This document shows, one piece after another, positions 13,905 to 26,546 of a stretch of 64,000 nt of DNA. The notes beneath the pieces were generated by a model, which was not told the DNA's origin, did not search any database, and was given only the letters and a program-made list of their open reading frames with translations. Each line of letters starts with the position of its first letter. Within the stretch, counting starts at the first letter, position 1. The translations under genes were made by a program, and so were the position numbers. Origin of the DNA: Datnioides undecimradiatus (Eukaryota > Chordata > Actinopteri > Lobotiformes > Datnioididae); assembly GCA_008933995.1 (NCBI GenBank), contig WARS01000007.1, forward strand, positions 7,436,923 through 7,500,922, read 5' to 3'.

Positions 13905-14200
13905 AAACACATCAGAGTTTATTTACTCCTGCTAACCCGCTCAGCAGCGTCTTTATACGGCAGATGAAGCCTGCTCCTTTGATATCCATTACCGTATTAT
14001 TCGCCGGTAATATCTCTGCCAGCATTATGGCTGTAATTATGACTGTCATTCAAGCCAGGCTTTTAACATAATTGAGTCATAAGAAATTAGCATAAAGGCT
14101 AATTTGTTTGATTATGCGTGAATTTGGGGAATTATGGGGCTAAATGATGACGGCTGTGTGGCAGGTTAAAAATGAGCTGTGGGGAAATTGTTTAAGGAGC
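13905..14200. promoter_or_regulatory. Strong candidate conserved non-coding element
   Basis: Nearly 300 bp is packed with homeodomain and TALE-type words: 'ggctgtaattatgactgtca' at about 14028, then 'aacataattgagtcataag', 'aaattagcataaaggctaat' and 'gattatgcgtgaattt'. There is no ORF with coding character. The density and regular spacing resemble deeply conserved vertebrate developmental enhancers. The target gene is unknown; the nearest recognised promoter in the window is the minus-strand gadd45 gene about 13 kb away. Confidence 0.4.
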
Positions 14201-14744
14201 CCGACAGAAGTGCAGCGATGCAGCCGGTGTTCATAATGTGTCCGTCATGCCTGCAGATCACCGCCGTGCTGCTCAAAAAAAAACCCTCATAAGTCCAGTC
14301 TTTGACTTTCATGGTTTGATATCAGCTGATCATCACACGCTCCTCTCTAAATCCAGCTGCTGGTCACACGAATCTCTATCTAAAAGGGTCAGCAGCTGAC
14401 GTTTTATACACAAACACACATGTATGTTAACTGCCACTAAATGATGTGACATCTCAGAGCCAAGATGGCTCATCTCAGGGGGTTAATCCCTAAATGTGAA
14501 GTAGATGAAAATGACCTCTGCACTGGCTGAAGGTAAAGTTCAAAACAGACTTTGTGGCTTTTAAAGTCTTACAGTTTAAATGTCTGTATTTAAATACTTT
14601 GTGGCATTTTAGCCTGAATAATACGCATTTTCTATTTTAGTGGTTATGACTCTCCTCTATTCAGGTGTTCCAGTAAGTCACAGCAATGTGACAGTGTACC
14701 AGCATGAACATCACCAGGGGCCTGAAACTGAAGGGGCATGTAGT

Positions 14745-14885
14745 ATTCAGCAGTCATTCATTTTATTATTTATAACTAATGTGACGTGTCCAAATGTCTT
14801 CCATTAAAAATGGCCTATTAGCATTAATTAATACACCCACACAGATGATTTCACTTATTTTGGCTAATTATAGACCTCTTCTCTG
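14745..14885. promoter_or_regulatory. Second TAAT-rich candidate regulatory block
   Basis: Contains 'attatttataactaatgtg', a TGACGTG CRE-like word near 14781, 'gcattaattaatac' and 'ggctaattatagacc' within 140 bp. Non-coding. It lies 550 bp from the block at 13905-14200 and may belong to the same regulatory cluster. Confidence 0.3.
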
Positions 14886-14889
14886 TTTT

Positions 14890-17800
14890 TTTTCCTGGTT
14901 GTCAGCCAGCCAGTGACAACGACATACAAGGAAGCCTCTGAACTAATCCGACACAGACGTTACACCCTGTAAAAAACAAACAGTTTGTTTTTAGTCTGGA
15001 TTTTGTACAGATTAAACAAGCAGGATAAAGATTTTGCAACCTGTTGGATGGAGCTCAGCCAGTTCCACATTTGAGTCTAACACAATATTGTTTTACATTA
15101 TCTTTAAGAAAATGAGTAGTTTCTTCACAGTTTCTCATCAAACCATGCGGTCTTTATGAGCATCATATAAGCTCTGAATGAAATGTACCTTATCATGCAC
15201 ACTGCATTGCAATATAATAACCTGACTTTTTTTTGGCAAGTTTATATGCAAGACCGCTCTCACACATCTTTTTGACACAGTAGCACAATGCAGTGCATTG
15301 GTGAGGCTCAGTTAGAGCAGTCTTTTACTCTTTCAGCCATCGCTTTAGTGATCACTGTTTTCATCTACATTCAAAGCTAGCAGTGATAAGCCTCCATTCA
15401 CAGCTTTGTAATCATTTCTTTCAGAGTTGTACTGTTGTCACTGCACAGACCAGTGTTCTCTGTTGCCACTGCTGGTGCCCTCTCTCAAACGTACAAGAAC
15501 AAGTGTGTAGATCGGTGAACCCGAGGTGATTTGTATGTTGTCTTTTAAAAAGCATGCAAGCCGGTTTTGTCACACCAGGATCAAAGTTCAGCTCTTGTAG
15601 AAAAGTTATAAGAAACTTGTAAATTCAATTACTGTGGTTTGTGTGGAAGAAAAACAGTTTGACAATGTTTGTAGTTCAGAAAAGTCTGGAAAGAAAAAAG
15701 TCTTTATCTAATCCATTAAATTCATTTTATGCTGCTTTGACTCAACTTTAACAACAAAGTCTGACAAACATGGACTAAATCCATGACAACATGGAAAGAA
15801 ATCAAACAGATTAAATTAGATAGAACCATCTTTTTCAGTAGACTCCCAGTATTTAGGTGTTGGTTTTGATACAAACTTTTTGGTCAACATCAGCCACTGA
15901 AAAGAAGTTGAAGTTTTCTTTGGAAAAACAGATTTTTAATTTCAATGAAACTCTTACTTGATTGAATAATGGCTGTAGTACAAACCGGAAATGTTTTCCA
16001 CCAAATGTAATGAACATTTGGGCTGCAGGGAAGCAAAATAATGAAAGACATTATAACATTACAGGCAGCAAAAGGAGGCAAATGAGCTGCTGCTATGGGT
16101 TTCTATTTTTTTTTTATTCTCTCTAATTTAGGTCGTGGTAGGGTTAAAACCATTTTACCAGCACTGAACAAACACTAATAAAAATAAACCAGGTACCTTT
16201 TTAAATCTGACAAAATATAAAAATGTATAATAATTTATCTAATACAGAGGATTACATTAATCCTGTTTCAAGATGACAGTGATGCACAAAGTGAGGTCCA
16301 GCAAAAATATGGTTTCCCTATTTTGGTGTGGAAGAACTTGACTGGTCTGCGCAGACTACAGTCCTCAGCCTCAACCAGCACCTTTGGTTTGAACTGGAAC
16401 ACTGACTGAGAGCCTGGTCTCATCTTCCAACACCATTGTTGGACCTCACTAGTGCTCTTGTGGCTGAATGGAAGCTAATCTTTGCAGCTAGACACTGAAA
16501 CAATCCGCCTGTGGAGGCAGGCTTGAAGGTGCACATTAATGTACATGTTTTCATACTCCCTTGTCCACTTATTTTTGTCCATCAAGAGCTAAAGCTTAAG
16601 TAAAACATAAAAAAAATCCCACCCAAACCAGGCCCACTCTTCTTCTTCTTTTCTCATCTGAGAGTTTGGCTGTGTTGAAGCACCAGCGTGTCTCCCCTGA
16701 CTCCGTGTTCCTGACTTGCTGCAGGAGGCTTTGTGTCCTGCAACACACTGATACTCAGAGTCACTGAAGCGCACAAATCCAATTTGCTGTGTGGGAGCAT
16801 TAGAGTATTAGACTCCTGTGTTAATTTCTTTCTGAAATGACTTCCAGTCTGTTCTGTGTTCACTCAGGGACAGTGAGAGAGAGGAAGAGGGGGGAAAGAG
16901 AGAGAGAAAGAGGGACAAAGGGTTAAAAGAGGAAGAAGAAGGGAAATAGCTAGACGGAGATCGAATCAGGGAAAACATAAAGTCAGAGGAAGTTGCAAGA
17001 GGAATGAAAAAAAAAGATCTCAAACCGTTTAAGTGAGAGGTCTGATTGATTATTAATACCAAATTAAAATGTTTTAAGGAGAGTGTTTGGACGGATGATG
17101 GTGTGAGGTTGGTGTCAAAGCTGGGTGGATGAGAGTGGGGAAAAGCAGCATAATATGCACAAATCTTTTTATGTGTTAGAGTAATTGTAAACATTTGAAT
17201 TGCTATGCAAATAGCTGTATTATTGGAGCGGTGGCCTGTTTGCTTGCTTTTCTACAAAAGGCACTGCAGAGAATATCAGAGTTATTAACAGTCACCTGTG
17301 AATCAAATCATTCATTATTCTTAAAAAATCTCAAGCAGGCTGCGTGTGTTTTTTCAGCCCTGAGTACTGTCTGCAGATCTCTGTTTTCAGACTTGATATG
17401 GTACATATACGTACATAAGGGGAAGGCAGCCTTGTGTGTAGCCTGACAAGTAGAGCTCATGGCCAAAAAAAAGTCCACAGAACATATACATAAAACTTAT
17501 AAAGCATACTGTTCACATATTTCCTTCCAGTCTTTTGCTTCTTTTCAGTGTTTTTATTCATTGGAGGTCTGACTGGAGGTCTTCTCATCGCATCGTCTCA
17601 TTGTGCTTCCTTCTTCTGCACTAGGTTATTGGCACTGGACTGGAAAGTAGCGCCACAAACTGTTTCACGTGATGTGCCCTGATATTCGATATTCGTACTG
17701 GAAGAAAATTTGTTTGTGGAAACTTAGCTTGCATAAGAACAAATAGAGATAGAACCTGTGTTCATTGTGGATGATGGGTGAGAGAGAATTTTTAAAATGC

Positions 17801-19850
17801 AGTGGGAGACATGGGAAGTGTATAATTGTGAAATGAGGCTATAGAAGAAGCAGGTTTGAGCTCACCAGTTCAATCCACCTTGAGTTTTACTTCTCAAGTT
17901 TGTACTTGTTTGTTCTTTTACATATGGACACGATGACGTTAGAGACTTAAACCTCTTCTACATGTCACAGCCCAGCAACCAAAAGAGGAGACACACTGGT
18001 TAAACTAAATAAAGTAATTCCTTTGCAATTAATATTCCAAAAGAAGTAATCTGTGGCATCAGACATGCAGAAAGTGGATGGGTGGAAACATGCTGCGCGG
18101 ATGATGATGGATGATGTGCTGTAAAAACAAAGAAAAATAAACCATGAAGACGACACAAAGGTGAGGAGATCTGACAACCGGCTGCTGCTCGGCCTAATTA
18201 GGTCTGCAGCAGGTAAACCGAACAAGCAGATGGGCTGTCATATATGTTGATGCTCCTTCTTTCAGTCACATCTCGTGGCCTCCTAAGCGGATGGAGTCTG
18301 ATCGGCTGGCCCTCAGACGTGACCACCTGTTATCATGTTGATTTTATCCCGAGAAGTCAATGTGCCAGAGCAATGAAGTTTAGAACTTGAGCAACAACTT
18401 GACAAAGATTGCATCAAGGTTATTAGATCTTTGTTTCCTTGTGCTGTTGAGGTTTTGAAACAGGCTTGTGAATGCACACAGAGCGACCGAACGTGTTTTC
18501 ATCAGCGTCTAAGTGCACATCTGTTTTCCTGCTGCTGAGAGTCTGTTGAGAAAAAAAAAAAAAAAGTTCTGGCTGAGAGAAACAAGAAGAAATCCGTCTC
18601 ACTTCAGTCTGAATTGTGTTCCTCAGGTCGAGCGAAACGTGGCAGAGTGCCACGGTGCTTTGCGCTCACTCATCTGTCCTCGGTTTAATGGACTGTATGT
18701 GAACTCAAGTGCTTGAGCATGTTAATGTCTCTCGGTTTGCTGCCGTACTCCACTGTGAATCCGAGGAAAACATGGATGAATTTGTAAAACAGTCCTCCAG
18801 CCACACACACAGATCCTTTATTGACTCAGTAAACAGTGTGAGCTAGGAACATGGAGCAGACTGATGCTGGGTGGTCTGGTTGTTGCCTGGAGATGCAGGT
18901 TTTGACCACTTCCTGCAGCAGCTTGACATCTCTTCTTTCAAGAGTCAATACTCAGCTCAAAGCTAACCTGACATTAAAATGTACCATTAAGAAAATTATA
19001 AAGTAATTCATGTTTGGTGGCTCTGGGTCACTCCCCAGCCAGGGATGAAAACGATTTCTTATCATTTTCCTTTTTAAAATTCTCAGTGTATATCAACCAG
19101 TGTTGCTGAAAGGTACATCGACTTACAGGATTATATCAAATAAATGTTTGTGTGCTTATTAATAGTTGAGGTTGAGAACAGTTGAGAAGTGATGAATCTG
19201 AGGGAAAAAAAACAAAACCCTGACGATGCCATGGTGACGTTGCCAAGATGAACTCAACTCAGACACGAAAGCTACATATTTTTACAACATTTGAAAAACG
19301 TCGCTGTATACCAGCAAGTGAGGATACTTTAAACCAGCAGGATTATGGGAATGTGGAATCAACATTTTTGGAGCTCAGCCCAGGGATTTAAAATTATGTT
19401 AACTTTGTGAACTCTGCTGCAGCGATTTGATCATTCTTTTTGTATTCTGCCTGGTTTTAGTCCTGCTTTATATGAAGGTGCAATTCTAAATACTTGGAGA
19501 ACTTCTTTAATACATTTTATATTGGATGTGCTTCTATATATCATATATGTGGGTCTGTATGTGTAGGACACCCGAAGACAGCATGAATAATTGATAATTG
19601 GACGTCAAACAAAGCAAAGCAAACTGAGGAGAAACCCGGTAATGTTTATTCAGGTCATATTCTGTGTTAGTTTGTTTTCAACTGAACACATTTATTGGAT
19701 AAAAACAGCAGCTTCCATATTTTCTCATCTGAATTAAACTGACACGCTCATCCTGGTCATTTATTTTCGTTTCATTTTTATTTAATCAAAAACCTGCCTG
19801 TCCTAACATCAGCGGTTAAGCTCAGGATATACGCTGTGCTGCAGCAGCAA
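14890..19850. other. Intergenic DNA, no gene seen
   Basis: No supported gene. Notable items: a polypurine tract at 16865-16945 that makes a Ser/Leu-rich 128-codon minus-strand ORF without biological support; a perfect POU octamer ATGCAAAT at 17205-17212; a poly-A run at 18549-18565. Confidence 0.5.
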
Positions 19851-19856
19851 CTGTGG

Positions 19857-19873
19857 GCCGCTAGAGGGAGCCG
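19857..19873 (+). promoter_or_regulatory. CTCF-like site, plus orientation
   Basis: The sequence GGCCGCTAGAGGGAGCC fits the vertebrate CTCF consensus (TGGCCACCAGGGGGCGCTA) read on the plus strand at most informative positions. Occupancy is not shown by sequence alone. Confidence 0.5.
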
Positions 19874-20094
19874 TTGCTCTGTGCCCGTCAGGATGAAGGC
19901 GCGACGTGCCGCTGAAACGTTCCTGGTAGTACTACTGGAGCACCGCTGGATGTCACAGCGCACTCACATTGATTCAGTCCACTCAGCGCCGTTCATTCAG
20001 TACAAATTCAAAGTGTTTTAAATAATTAATGGTATAATGATATATGGCATATATATAATGTCTGATAACATACAGTCACAGGAGACATTTTACC

Positions 20095-20215
20095 CAAACT
20101 TTTACTTCAGGACATTTTCCACACTTTAACTTTGTACTATAGCTTTTTTTTGGGGGGGGATTTTGGTTGCAGGACTTTTTCTTGTAATGGAGTATTTTTA
20201 TCTTGTTGTTTCGTT
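20095..20215. mobile_element. hAT-type (Tol2-like) non-autonomous element fragment
   Basis: Words such as 'acttttacttcaggacattt' and 'gcaggactttttcttgtaat' followed by 'ggagtatttttatc' match a common fish repeat related to Tol2-type hAT ends. No intact termini or target duplication were found. Confidence 0.5.
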
Positions 20216-22378
20216 CTGACTGAAATAATGGGTTTGAAAAGTTCTTGTACCGCTACTGAGATGTTTACCTATATCATCTATGGTGTTTATAGAATATATT
20301 GATAATACTGTTGTGTAGCACCACCACAGTAATACCTGCACAACTCATGTATAGGATCTTTATGCTCATTCAGAGTGATGATGATGGTGACGATAACAAA
20401 TGTGTATATAACCATGGAACTGTAAAACAAGTGTGTACCCACCCTGCTGCACCAGTTTGAATGAGCAAAACCCAATCTGGTTACGGTCCCTGCTTTGTTT
20501 ATTTACACTGAAAACTCTAATGAAAAGCAGCAAAGTGGAATTAATCTATCACTGGAGGGAAAATGACATTTTATACCACAGTGCCATCAAAAATATTTCC
20601 AGTAAACTCTGTTATTATGACAAGAAGCTGCTTTCATGTCATAACATTTAAACAGATTTCCAGGGTAAGCCTCTTGGGGTGCATCATCTTACTTTCAATG
20701 TTAAAGGTTCAGCTTATTGTCATTCGAACATGCAGACACATGAAAGACCAAAATGAGTGACTCAGGTCCAGCAGTGTAGTTTAAAGTATCTACAGGCTTT
20801 TGGCGTAATTGTTTTATTGTTTTGTTGTTGTTGTTGTCGTTTTATCTTATTACATCAGTTTTGACATTCATTGATTCTTGTTTCCAGTTGTTCAGCTGCA
20901 ACTGTCACTTTACTGGACCATTAATGTCTTGTGTCGGGGGGGGGGGGTGCCGTCCTCTCAGATGAGACATCACACTGGTGCCCTAAAGTTGCACATTGAG
21001 AAGATCCACAAGTAAAAGACTGGATTCATCTATGTAGTGACAGTGAGCGTCTTGTACTTCATTTGAAAATAATCTGCTGATATTTCTATTTTGAAATTAA
21101 GAAATTAAGATATTTATTGTTAATTTTGGTGTTTGATATCTGTCTTTCTAGAAGCAGCCAGTATTTTTTCAGGTATTGATTCTTTAGTTTGGTACCAGCT
21201 GGGCAATAAGTTTGATTGATTGCTAAAAGCATACAGACACACTAAAAAAGTCATTCATGGAAATAAGCTTGGAAAAAGTGTTTAAATATACGTCCAACAT
21301 GTTGGAGAACCACCTGTCAATGTAAGCGTTGTAAACAGAGGAAATAAAATATTTCTTTCATCTCACACTTCCTTCATCTTCACCAGCACTAATGGATTCA
21401 ACACACACAGATCATCCTAAAGCAGTAAAAACAACACAGTGCCCTCCTTCCTATCTGGCTAATTGAGACACTGCGTTAATGACGGCACCTTTACAACCAA
21501 TCAGAAACCAGAGTGTGTTGTCGCTGGGTAGAGCTGGGTGCAAGGCTCGCGGTGCTATTGGCTCTGGCTGGATTTCTTTTAGTGATTCCTGAACAGATGA
21601 TGTGCCTGCGTCCATATGGCAGACCTCTGGGACTCCTTTGTGCTGTGACTGATGTGACTCATGTCAACTTTAAAGGCTTCCTCCTTCACTTGCTGCTGAT
21701 CTGCAGGATGAATGGAGAGTCAGCTCCACGTGGATCTGGCAAAGTGTGCCTCTCGTTTTGTATACAGCCCCCACCTCCTCCTCCTTGCCCCTGCAGCCCT
21801 GCAGCCTGCACACTCACAGCTCCAGACTTTGTTTTTGGTGAAAGGGACCGTCTCAAATGTCCCATGCAGCCAGCAGCAGCTGCTCCTGGACCTCACCATT
21901 CTTCAGCACAAAGGAGGAGAGAGGGCTGGGGTCTCGGTGCACCTTTGTTCAGAGCCCCTCCTGTCGTTTTTCTGCTCTTTGTGTCCATTGATGAGGGTGT
22001 AGAAGTGTTGGCTGTAGCTTTTGTGTGCGTTTTGTTTTGGTGAGGGTGTGCAGAAGACGGGGGGGTGCAGTACAAGCACATTTAGCCACCTGATCTGGTT
22101 CTACAGCATGTATATGCACACATATATGCACAAAGACACAGACAAGTGTGGTGCAACTCAGTCTCAAGTCTGCTCTCCAGTCCACATTATTGTGATTGTG
22201 TCATTTCAATCTTGCATGTGTCTGCAGTCTATAGTGACGTGCAGTTAAAGCTGTGGAATAACCTGTTTAGTGCAACTTGAGTGTTTTCTTCCATTTTTCT
22301 TTTTTAGTCAACATACTGTTTCCAAGAATTCTCTTTAACACTCACTCAGTGTTCATATTCTGCTATAAATGACTCTTT

Positions 22379-22380
<2 letters not shown>
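20216..22380. other. Intergenic DNA with a run of 12 G and an unsupported long ORF
   Basis: Contains a homopolymer of 12 G at 20936-20947, a perfect 14-bp palindrome TCCAACATGTTGGA near 21292-21305, and a GC-richer stretch at 21500-22050 with a 176-codon plus-strand ORF (21513-22043). That ORF has Pro/Ala/Leu runs and no recognised domain, and I do not call it a gene. Confidence 0.4.

Positions 22381-22381
<1 letters not shown>

Positions 22382-22418
<37 letters not shown>
22382..22418. repeat. (CA)n microsatellite
   Basis: About 18 uninterrupted CA units. An imperfect (TG)n tract follows at about 22503-22550. Confidence 0.95.
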
Positions 22419-22932
22419 GCTGCTGCTGTGTCTGAACTCGGCCCTTGAGGGCCCCAGCACTGAATAGAGCAACAGACCAGTGTTTTGGCAACAGCTGGCA
22501 GTGTGACTGTGTGTGTGCATGTGTGTGTCTGAGTGTGTCTGTGTGTGTGTCAACTTTGTGTTTGTGTTTACAAGCTGCTACCGTGGACGTAAACAGATAA
22601 AAACACTATCTTCATATTTATTTACACTCTGGTTTCCTTTAAAGATCAAATCTGATAGAAACACATTTACTTTCACCTCCAACTAACTTCCAATTAACCG
22701 CAGTACTTGTGCAAAACACAGCTGTTATACAAAGCAGTATTATAATGAAGTTCTTACTTTAATACCAAAATTATAAACTGTGGATTATCACACGGCTGCT
22801 TTTGTAATATGAAAATGCAAAAGTTGTTAATGTTATTTGTGATCAGATTCATCATGAGCTGAAACAGACTTGACTGATGGATATCAGAAACAGAAAATTA
22901 CCATCAGCAGCTGATGACTGAGGGAATGGGCG

Positions 22933-22936
<4 letters not shown>

Positions 22937-22968
<32 letters not shown>
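22937..22968. repeat. (TG)n microsatellite
   Basis: About 16 uninterrupted TG units. Confidence 0.95.
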
Positions 22969-22969
<1 letters not shown>

Positions 22970-25900
22970 ATATATGTGTGTTGTTTGACCCTGAGCAGAC
23001 TTATGGTAATGATGGAGGGCGATATTAGCATAGTTAAAAAGTAGATTAGCATAGCTATCAGACAGAACAAGTCAGCAGACCTCTGAAACTCCTCAGCCAT
23101 GGAGCCATTTTTACAATCACACCTTGCTCTGACAAACTCTTTTCCAAAATTGTAAATAATACATTAATGATAAAGTGAGAGAGACAGAAAATATCAGTAA
23201 ACAGCTGAAACAATGCATGCAGGATACACACAGAATGCGTCCCTGCCACTTAAAATAAACAGATTAATAACTTGCTTAATAACTAAATGCCTGGATCTTG
23301 CAGCAACCTGGCAAGCTGCTCAACCAAAACACCAACAAACTAAACACACACACGCACGTACACACACAGCCTACCGCAGCCCATAAGAACCATCTGCTGC
23401 TGCTCTCCAGCCCACAGAAAAGATTTTAGTAGGAGGAGGGTTTTAGGTTGAAAGGACACTTGAGAAGCAGCATGTGGCTGTAGCAGCAGAGCTCTTTATG
23501 ACCAGGGTTGAGACCTGGGGCAGTCGAGGTTGCTCAGGGTGAGAGAGTTCAGAGAGACTGGCAGCAAATTCAAGTATTTTCCTTTTCTGCTTGTGTACAG
23601 ATAAATAAACAATATATCATCTAAATCAGCCTGATTTAGAGATGGTGGTGGGCTTAACTTTGAAATTTGGACAGAGTCAGACAAGCTGTTTCCCTGTGTC
23701 TTTATGATGAGCTTAACTAATCCATCCTAAATCTCCTACAAACTCAGACATTAGATTGGTGTCTTCTCATGTCACTCTCAGAAAGAAAGCTGCTGAGAAC
23801 ACTCTCCAGAGAACACTCTGGTTACTGGTAAGTGGATGCAGCTCCTTCCTGCAGGGACTCTGTGGTGTTGTCCCCTCAGATGTGTTTCTGCTGACTGTTG
23901 GGGGATGTTGTTATTAGTCAGGATTTGGTCCTGAATGGATGAATGGCAGCAGGCTTGTGCCAGGCACACTGCCTCCTCCTCCACCCTCCCTTTCTCCTCA
24001 TCATTAAATTAGACAGCAGATGGAGTGAGTGTTAGGTTAGTTGCCGTGGAGATTTAAAGGGGTGATTACGTTTCAGCTGGTCCTTTTTCTTTCTTTCTTT
24101 TTGACATGGAGTTTGTGTGTGTTTGTGTTCGTGCACATGTGAGGTAGCAGCTCTGACTACGCTGCTTAAGGTTTCAGTCATTTATTGTAACTGTAAACGG
24201 ACTCAAAATCAGTCCTTCCTCTTCCTCGTTTTCTAATTTTGTTGCATAATTTTAGGTTGTAATGAGAATTTTAATAAGGGAGAGAGAAAGCCAAAGACGT
24301 GTGTGTGTGTGTGTCACAGTGGGGCGTGGAGGGCCGCAGCAGCTGCTGACTTCACAATAGTTTGCAGTGACATGCAACATGCAGGTCAGAGTGACTTAAG
24401 AGTTTGAATCCAAAGACACAAAAGCCTCTTAAAAAGATTGTGAATCGCAACTAGGGCAGAAGAAAAGAAAAACCAACGTGTGCCAGGAGCAAAAGATCAC
24501 CATCAGCAAACTCCAGCTCCGCCTCCGTTAATTTTTTTCTGGAGCAGCATCACGAAATAAAGCTGCAACTATGGCACTAGTTTGAAAAGTGTCACTGAAT
24601 CACTGAGCTGCACAAAGTCAGTAAACATCTCACAAGCTCGGGGTCCCTTAGATAGCCAATTTAGGTTCAAAGAGAAGATGTTCTCATGGTGGGAACATTT
24701 TGCTCCTCTGTCTTTGAAGATCAACAGCAGGAACAGCTGCTACAGTACTGCACATTCACCCAATATGTGTGTACGCACGTATTTGATTGGTCAAATAATC
24801 AACCTTTTTACTTAAAAGCACATTTGTACCAGAGTTTGTTGATGCCGCTGCTATGACAACAAAATCACTGAAATGAATGAGCAGCCAGCGTCAAGCTACC
24901 ATCAGTGTGAACACAGCATTAAGATCGATCTATTAGAAAGGAATGCTTTGGGGAAATACACTTAATCACAAGAGTCAGACCGACTCTGTTCTGGTTTGTG
25001 CAGCAAATATGCAGCCAAAGCTAGCAGGCGTTATGGTTAGCCAGAAAAATAACAAGTACCTCAAAATATCTTTAGTCTTTTGGAGTGAACTCGAGAGGTA
25101 GTTGGATTTTGTCACCATGTTAGCTTAGCATTAAGACCGCAGATAGTTTAGTTTGTGCTGCCTCTATTCGCATATTTAGAGGCATGAGGGTGAGAGCAGT
25201 TGAAGTTGAAGTTGAAGTGCGGATGTAGCTCATTGCCCTGTAAGTGACAAATGTGATACGCCAAGATGGAGGACATAAGTACACGACTCATTTGAAAAAG
25301 TCTTTACTCAGAAAAAAGGAGTTTAGATTTGCACTATTTCCTACTTTGTACTGCTGCACAGCATTTCTCCTCTTATCATCTGACTCTCCGTGAGAAAGCG
25401 AGAACATATTTCCTTCTATCAAACTACTAAACCTGGTGTGCTAATTCAACTTTTAATTCAAGTCTGATTATGCAAATGCATTGTGTAATAGTTAGCATAA
25501 ATGATGATGTCAGTGGACTATTTATTAGAAAAAAGGGAAAAACACCGGCCAGCCTGTGATCAGATCGTCTTGTCAGCTGCTAGAAGGGTTCTTGTTGATG
25601 ACTAAGTGAAGGACAGAACTCTCAGTCATCACTTATATAGCCTTGAGGTGACATCTGTCTCAGTATAATATGCCATATTGAGCCACAAGGCCATCTCAGA
25701 GTGATCAGATCATTTACCGATTACAAATGTCATGACTGAATCGCATAGACACCATTCACATGATGCACTGCTTTGTCCTCTGTTCCCTTCAAATGCATCT
25801 GTTGTGCATACTCTAAAGGACCAAAAGTCATCGCTAATACCAAGGTTCCATTTTTGTGCAGGGCACTTGACTGATTTGATTAAAGCATCTAATGTTTAGA

Positions 25901-26175
25901 GGGAGCAAATACTTCAGAACAATCAAACGCCTCTCCGGAGCTGAACTAATGTGTGGAAGAGCGCAGAGGTAAGCACAGAAGCACATGCCTGCTGTTGTTA
26001 TGAGTTGCAGACTGAGATTTCCCCCCCCCCCAAAAAAAGGACTCAGGGTAATAATGTCACTCAAACAATCAGACTGGGGCAGGTTTGCCACTGAAAACGC
26101 AAACTTCATTTGTGCTTCAGACAAATTGAATCTCCGTTAAAAAAGTATAGTCAGAAAACAAAACTGAATTTTATC
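22970..26175. other. Intergenic DNA, no gene seen
   Basis: No supported gene. At 25440-25510 a TAAT-rich stretch includes a perfect octamer ATGCAAAT (25470-25477) and could be regulatory. A short C-run lies near 26021-26030. Confidence 0.45.
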
Positions 26176-26177
26176 AT

Positions 26178-26183
26178 TTTATT
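26178..26183 (-). terminator. Possible polyadenylation signal of the minus-strand gadd45 gene
   Basis: TTTATT on the plus strand reads AATAAA on the minus strand, about 0.85 kb beyond the stop codon. The region is AT-rich, so other signals are possible. Confidence 0.3.
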
Positions 26184-26373
26184 TCTATGCTTACTTACAT
26201 AAAGTAGATAATCAGTGAAAAAATGTAATCCATTTGACACAAAATATAGTTGAAGTGAAATCTTCAGTAAGTTTAGTTTTTTTTTTCATTTTTCATATTT
26301 CCTGATTCAATATCAGCTTCACACACTTGTGTTCTTTCTGTTTTAACAATTGTTTTCTCTAAATGTCAAATAC

Positions 26374-26546
26374 CTAAAGTGAAACCTTTAGACAGTAATT
26401 TTTTTTCCCAAAATGTTTTAGCAAATTTTTTTTCTCATTGTTACATTTCTAAAGTGAAACCTTTAGAGAAAAGACATTTTAAGTGTTTTTTTAAGGTTTT
26501 AGATTATTTTTTTGTCATCGTTAAATTTCTAAAGTGAAACCTTTAG
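26374..26546. repeat. Decayed tandem repeat with a small hairpin in each unit
   Basis: The 18-mer CTAAAGTGAAACCTTTAG occurs at 26374-26391, 26449-26466 and 26529-26546, spaced 75 and 80 bp, separated by T-rich stretches. Each copy can fold with a 6-bp stem (CTAAAG/CTTTAG) and a 6-nt loop. Two of the three copies lie inside the long inverted-repeat arm, and their mirror copies lie at 33345-33362 and 33425-33442. Confidence 0.75.

Noticed and set aside
13691..14071. ORFs on both strands across the TG microsatellite
   Set aside because: Cys-Val or Thr-His repeats simply translate the dinucleotide tract. The same holds for ORFs across the CA/TG repeats at 22.4, 22.9 and 61.1 kb.
16808..17194. 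128-codon minus-strand ORF
   Set aside because: Made largely of Ser/Leu/Phe from a polypurine tract on the other strand.
21513..22043. 176-codon plus-strand ORF
   Set aside because: No recognised domain, Pro/Ala runs, GC-richer stretch that favours long chance ORFs, overlapping ORFs in other frames and no splice or promoter context. A search for homologues or RNA-seq would decide.
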